Under the pieces are notes generated by a model. It made no database searches and was not told the origin of the DNA. It was given only the letters and a program-made list of their open reading frames with translations. Shown here in pieces: positions 63,151 through 64,000 of a stretch of 64,000 nt of DNA (the first letter of the stretch is position 1; each line of letters begins with the position of its first letter). The position numbers were made by a program, and so were the translations under genes. Source of the stretch: Lucifuga dentata (Eukaryota > Chordata > Actinopteri > Ophidiiformes > Bythitidae); NCBI GenBank assembly GCA_014773175.1, contig VXCM01001566.1, positions 1 to 64,000 of the forward strand. The letters are read 5' to 3'.

Positions 63151-63853
63151 GCATGCACATCAAGCTCTGCATTATTTACAGATTCACTTTCCTTTTCACC
63201 ACTGTTATAAAAGGCCACAGGGGTGCAAAAATGTACAAAGAGTTAATGTAAAGAAAGCCATAGCATCGGGAGGGACTGAATAAAAAAGACATTGAGGGGT
63301 TGTGGATAGAGGCAGGCTATGGGGAAAGACGAAATGAGCTCACTGCAGAGCAATATAACAGGTGTCAGACAAAACAGAGGAAGGTGTATTATGTGAAAAT
63401 GGATTTCAAAAAATAAAAATAGAAAAGTACAACCTTTACAGCTTCACCTGTAAAGGTGAAGCTCAAACAGAGGAAGGTAGGGAAGGATATGTTTCAACTA
63501 GACTGTGACAGTGATTGTGCCATCTAGGCTTGGACATGGATATTGTTAAAAATATACATAAATTTCTTATAAATTATAATGACTCCCATGTTCCCATGTC
63601 ATTCCTGGTCTGGTCTGATATTATTGTATATCCAACCAAAAATGAAAATTCAAGCAGAAAAAACTTTTCTTCTTCCAGGATATTTGGAGGCCTTATCCTG
63701 GACATCAAGCGGAAGGCTCCATTCTACTGGAGCGACATCAGAGACTCCTTAAGTCTGCAGTGTCTAGCATCCATCCTGTTCCTTTACTGCGCCTGCATGT
63801 CACCTGTCATTACCTTCGGAGGTCTGCTCGGGGAGGCAACTAAAGGCAACATA
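41606..63853 (+). CDS. slc4a7: Electroneutral Na+/HCO3- cotransporter NBCn1, 5' half (13 coding exons)
   Basis: Plasma-membrane SLC4 transporter that imports Na+ with HCO3- and raises intracellular pH (family knowledge). Exons: 41606-41647, 51158-51239, 53301-53450, 54538-54676, 55035-55195, 55460-55648, 56666-57049, 59919-60034, 60784-60941, 61201-61288, 61578-61724, 62213-62316, 63679-63853. Together they give 645 codons, all junctions in phase; the gene runs off the right edge. Visible are the EQMRLLSR start, a His/Arg-rich segment (about 58-75), [36 protein letters not shown], the cassette exon 7 segment, [69 protein letters not shown] and TM1 (about 613-636, [18 protein letters not shown]). 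A homologue of the 124-residue SLC4A7 insert, with the conserved HLLPSS and TPQN patterns, separates it from SLC4A10. Human SLC4A7 is about 1214 aa, so roughly half is here. Confidence 0.95.
44110..44156. repeat. Inverted plus direct repeat of GTCCATCTTTG
   Basis: GTCCATCTTTG, GGA, then CAAAGATGGAC form an 11-bp-arm hairpin (44110-44134). GTCCATCTTTGGGA recurs directly at 44143-44156. Confidence 0.75.
44535..44548 (+). promoter_or_regulatory. CTCF-like motif, forward
   Basis: CCATCAGGTGGCAC matches 13 of 14 positions of the CTCF core consensus. It lies in slc4a7 intron 1. Confidence 0.4.
44775..44801. repeat. Perfect inverted repeat, 11-bp arms
   Basis: AAATCCATATT, a 5-base loop, then AATATGGATTT. 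Confidence 0.7.
45123..45240 (+). promoter_or_regulatory. slc4a7: Predicted alternative slc4a7 promoter
   Basis: An inverted CCAAT box (ATTGG, 45123-45127) is followed 82 bases later by a clean TATAAAG (45209-45215), after a CT-rich run. Transcription would start near 45240, about 110 bases before the ATG of exon 1b. Alternative promoters giving different N-termini are known for mammalian NBCn1. Confidence 0.6.
45338..45346 (+). other. Minimal upstream ORF before exon 1b
   Basis: ATG CTT TAG encodes a two-residue upstream frame that ends five bases before the predicted exon 1b start codon. Re-initiation at such a short distance would be inefficient, so it may lower output. Inferred. Confidence 0.35.
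45352..45387 (+). CDS. slc4a7: slc4a7 alternative first exon 1b (predicted)
   Basis: Twelve codons, [12 protein letters not shown], end before a consensus donor GTACGT in phase 0. That is exactly the phase needed to join exon 2 ([10 protein letters not shown]). A TATA box lies about 140 bases upstream. The protein would swap the 14 residues of exon 1a for 12 charged residues, analogous to the short alternative N-terminus of mammalian NBCn1. The ATG has G at +4 but T at -3. I have no transcript evidence, and a short exon with the right phase can arise by chance. Confidence 0.55.
46837..46893. repeat. (AAT)n microsatellite
   Basis: About 18 AAT units with one TGA interruption. Confidence 0.95.
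49712..49757. repeat. (GGT)n(GT)n and poly-G with N
   Basis: GGT units, then GT, then a G run holding an N at 49751. Confidence 0.9.
51024..51152. repeat. (CT)n tract duplicated around N (assembly artefact)
   Basis: The segment starting TATCTTTATTCTC and ending CCCTCTTTCC occurs on both sides of the N at 51088. The right copy is the polypyrimidine tract of slc4a7 exon 2. Confidence 0.85.
51158..51239 (+). CDS. slc4a7: slc4a7 exon 2
   Basis: Follows TTTCCCTTAG. It encodes [20 protein letters not shown] and YEKEELE and ends in phase 1 before GTGAGT. This is the point where both alternative first exons would join. Confidence 0.94.
51240..54537 (+). other. slc4a7: slc4a7 introns 2 and 3 (non-coding parts)
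   Basis: Introns 51240-53300 and 53451-54537 hold AT-rich unique sequence, homopolymer tracts with Ns at about 52403, 52772 and 53084, and no recognisable transposon or gene. Exon 3 lies between them. Confidence 0.7.
53301..53450 (+). CDS. slc4a7: slc4a7 exon 3
   Basis: Follows CCTTTCCTCAG. It encodes [19 protein letters not shown] and the His/Lys-rich [15 protein letters not shown] segment, then EDGRESPAN. It ends in phase 1 before GTTGGA, a weaker than usual donor. Confidence 0.93.
54538..54676 (+). CDS. slc4a7: slc4a7 exon 4
   Basis: Follows ATTGTCCAG. It encodes [31 protein letters not shown] and EWKETA, and ends in phase 2 before GTCAGG. Confidence 0.95.
55003..55024. repeat. (TG)n immediately upstream of exon 5
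   Basis: About ten TG units end 10 bases before the exon 5 acceptor, in place of a normal polypyrimidine tract. Confidence 0.9.
55035..55195 (+). CDS. slc4a7: slc4a7 exon 5
   Basis: Follows TGACATACAG. It encodes [28 protein letters not shown] and [12 protein letters not shown], one of the most conserved parts of the SLC4 cytoplasmic domain. It ends in phase 1 before GTGAAT. Confidence 0.95.
55406..55450. repeat. (TG)n immediately upstream of exon 6
   Basis: A TG run with TATG interruptions ends about 9 bases before the exon 6 acceptor. Confidence 0.9.
55460..55648 (+). CDS. slc4a7: slc4a7 exon 6
   Basis: Follows GTTTACTCAG. It encodes [40 protein letters not shown] and [16 protein letters not shown]. 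It is 189 bases with phase 1 on both sides, so it could be skipped without a frameshift. The donor is GTGAGA. Confidence 0.94.
56039..56063. repeat. Perfect hairpin, 12-bp GC-rich arms, 1-nt loop
   Basis: CTCGAGCGCCAG, a single T, then CTGGCGCTCGAG. GGTTTCTA follows three times in tandem form. Confidence 0.9.
56666..57049 (+). CDS. slc4a7: slc4a7 exon 7 (cassette II-like), GC donor
   Basis: Follows CTCTGTTAG. Its 384 bases encode a Ser/Pro-rich segment: [60 protein letters not shown]. It corresponds to the roughly 124-residue alternatively spliced insert (cassette II) of mammalian NBCn1, in a regulatory stretch of the cytoplasmic N-terminal region. The right end is set by frame: only phase 1 joins exon 8 openly, which places the end at 57049 before GCAAAT. 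That is a GC donor rather than GT. Donors at 57062, 57073 and 57075 (GT) all lead to a stop in exon 8. The phase is 1 on both sides, so skipping also preserves frame. Confidence 0.8.
57050..59918 (+). other. slc4a7: slc4a7 intron 7
   Basis: A 2.9-kb intron with a (GT)n run at 58395-58440, T runs near 58711-58740 and a poly-A with N at about 59044-59079. No gene or recognisable transposon is seen. Confidence 0.7.
59919..60034 (+). CDS. slc4a7: slc4a7 exon 8
   Basis: Follows CTCCCACCCCAG. It encodes [24 protein letters not shown] and [11 protein letters not shown] and ends in phase 0 before GTAACC. It joins exon 7 or, if exon 7 is skipped, exon 6. Confidence 0.93.
60035..60783 (+). other. slc4a7: slc4a7 intron 8
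   Basis: Unique intronic sequence. I see nothing in it beyond a short T run near 60725. Confidence 0.7.
60784..60941 (+). CDS. slc4a7: slc4a7 exon 9
   Basis: Follows ACTGGTTTCAG. It encodes [39 protein letters not shown] and LTEVPVPT and ends in phase 2 before GTACAG. Confidence 0.95.
61201..61288 (+). CDS. slc4a7: slc4a7 exon 10
   Basis: Follows TTGTCCAAAG. It encodes [20 protein letters not shown] and MATLMTDE and ends in phase 0 before GTGAGA. Confidence 0.95.
61578..61724 (+). CDS. slc4a7: slc4a7 exon 11
   Basis: Follows GGCTTTGTAG. It encodes [20 protein letters not shown] and [15 protein letters not shown] and ends CAG before GTGAGT. It is 49 codons, phase 0 on both sides. Confidence 0.96.
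61934..61947 (-). promoter_or_regulatory. CTCF-like motif, reverse
   Basis: The minus strand reads CCACTGGGGGGCAC, matching 13 of 14 consensus positions, in slc4a7 intron 11. Confidence 0.4.
61984..62178. mobile_element. hAT-type MITE with 8-bp target-site duplication
   Basis: ATTAACAT at 61984-61991 and 62171-62178 flanks a 179-bp palindromic element. The ends are imperfect inverted repeats: AGTGATTATCATTC, CGTCCTGGGGAGCCACAGC on the left, and the reverse complement of GCTGTGGCTCCTGAGGACC, AGGAATGACCACT on the right. An 8-bp duplication and AGTG-type ends are hallmarks of hAT elements. It contains no ORF and lies wholly in slc4a7 intron 11, 34 bases before exon 12. Confidence 0.85.
62213..62316 (+). 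CDS. slc4a7: slc4a7 exon 12
   Basis: Follows TTTACCTGCAG. It encodes [20 protein letters not shown] and [12 protein letters not shown] and ends in phase 2 before GTGAGT. Confidence 0.93.
62317..63678 (+). other. slc4a7: slc4a7 intron 12
   Basis: AT-rich unique sequence with a (CA)n repeat at 63114-63150 and a small hairpin at about 63439-63460 (GCTTCACC, 6 bases, GGTGAAGC). No other feature is seen. Confidence 0.7.
63114..63150. repeat. (CA)n microsatellite
   Basis: About 18 CA units. Confidence 0.95.
63679..63853 (+). CDS. slc4a7: slc4a7 exon 13 (transmembrane segment 1)
   Basis: Follows TTCTTCCAG. It encodes [20 protein letters not shown], then [20 protein letters not shown] and [13 protein letters not shown], the start of the SLC4 transmembrane domain. 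It ends before GTGAGT in phase 0. After GEAT this protein has K-G-N where human NBCn1 has E-G-R. The remaining transmembrane segments and C-terminus lie beyond the window. Confidence 0.95.
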
Positions 63854-64000
63854 GTGAGTGGAACAGATGGGTGATTGAGTCGGTGCTTGTGCTTTTGATG
63901 ACCCCAGTGAAAATTAAATCCCCAGCCCGATCAGTGTAAGTGCTGCAATCCACTTAGTGAGCTACACCAAAACTAGAATAATTTGTTCTCAGAGGTTTTA

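Noticed and set aside
30765..63853. Identification as the tbr1-slc4a10 pair
   Set aside because: The C-terminal region of the T-box protein ([24 protein letters not shown]) fits Eomes rather than Tbr1, and exon 7 of the transporter carries the SLC4A7-type Ser/Pro-rich insert.
1..64000. A previously undescribed enzyme or defence system
   Set aside because: All coding evidence belongs to eomes, slc4a7 and a LINE fragment. The unexplained sequence is non-coding, and the most that can be supported is candidate regulatory or repeat structure.

Overview
The window is a stretch of ray-finned fish nuclear chromosome, most likely a percomorph teleost (inferred from the compact genes, abundant CA/GT and GA microsatellites, and fish-type transposon remnants). 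It carries two genes, both on the + strand. One is a complete T-box transcription factor gene, eomesodermin (eomes/Tbr2, best matching the eomesa form), at 30765-34558. The other is the 5' half of slc4a7 (electroneutral Na+/HCO3- cotransporter NBCn1), from 41606 past the right edge. The same pair in the same order and orientation is known next to human EOMES (3p24), and the paralogous TBR1-SLC4A10 pair has the same arrangement. The synteny therefore supports both identifications and argues against tbr1/slc4a10.

Layout. 1-30764 is a gene desert upstream of eomes. I see no convincing exon in it. It holds microsatellites, a 5'-truncated LINE with a 19-bp target-site duplication (3407-3861), a near-perfect foldback MITE (15293-15505), a hAT-type fragment (about 6440-6545), a possible LTR-element junction (19647-19669) and several unique, motif-rich blocks that look like candidate cis-regulatory elements. 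Seven perfect T-box half-sites (AGGTGTGA) lie in the desert, one pair about 2.8 kb from the eomes start, which suggests autoregulation. 30765-34558 is eomes in six exons whose junctions keep frame throughout (652 aa), followed by a 3' UTR ending near 34935. 34936-41490 is intergenic. 41491-63853 holds 13 coding exons of slc4a7 (645 codons, through transmembrane segment 1). A predicted second promoter and alternative first exon lie at 45209-45387.

Points of interest: (i) the large cassette exon 7 of slc4a7 appears to use a non-canonical GC donor, since every GT donor tested near its end gives an immediate stop; (ii) slc4a7 has a TATA-driven alternative first exon in the right phase; (iii) UG repeats abut the acceptors of exons 5 and 6; (iv) CTCF-like motifs flank eomes in convergent orientation; (v) single Ns mark places where the assembly joined contigs without merging overlapping ends, creating false tandem duplications. 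I found no bacterial-type system, CRISPR array or new enzyme system. The genes encode a developmental transcription factor and an acid-base transporter, with no evident biochemical link beyond ancient shared synteny.
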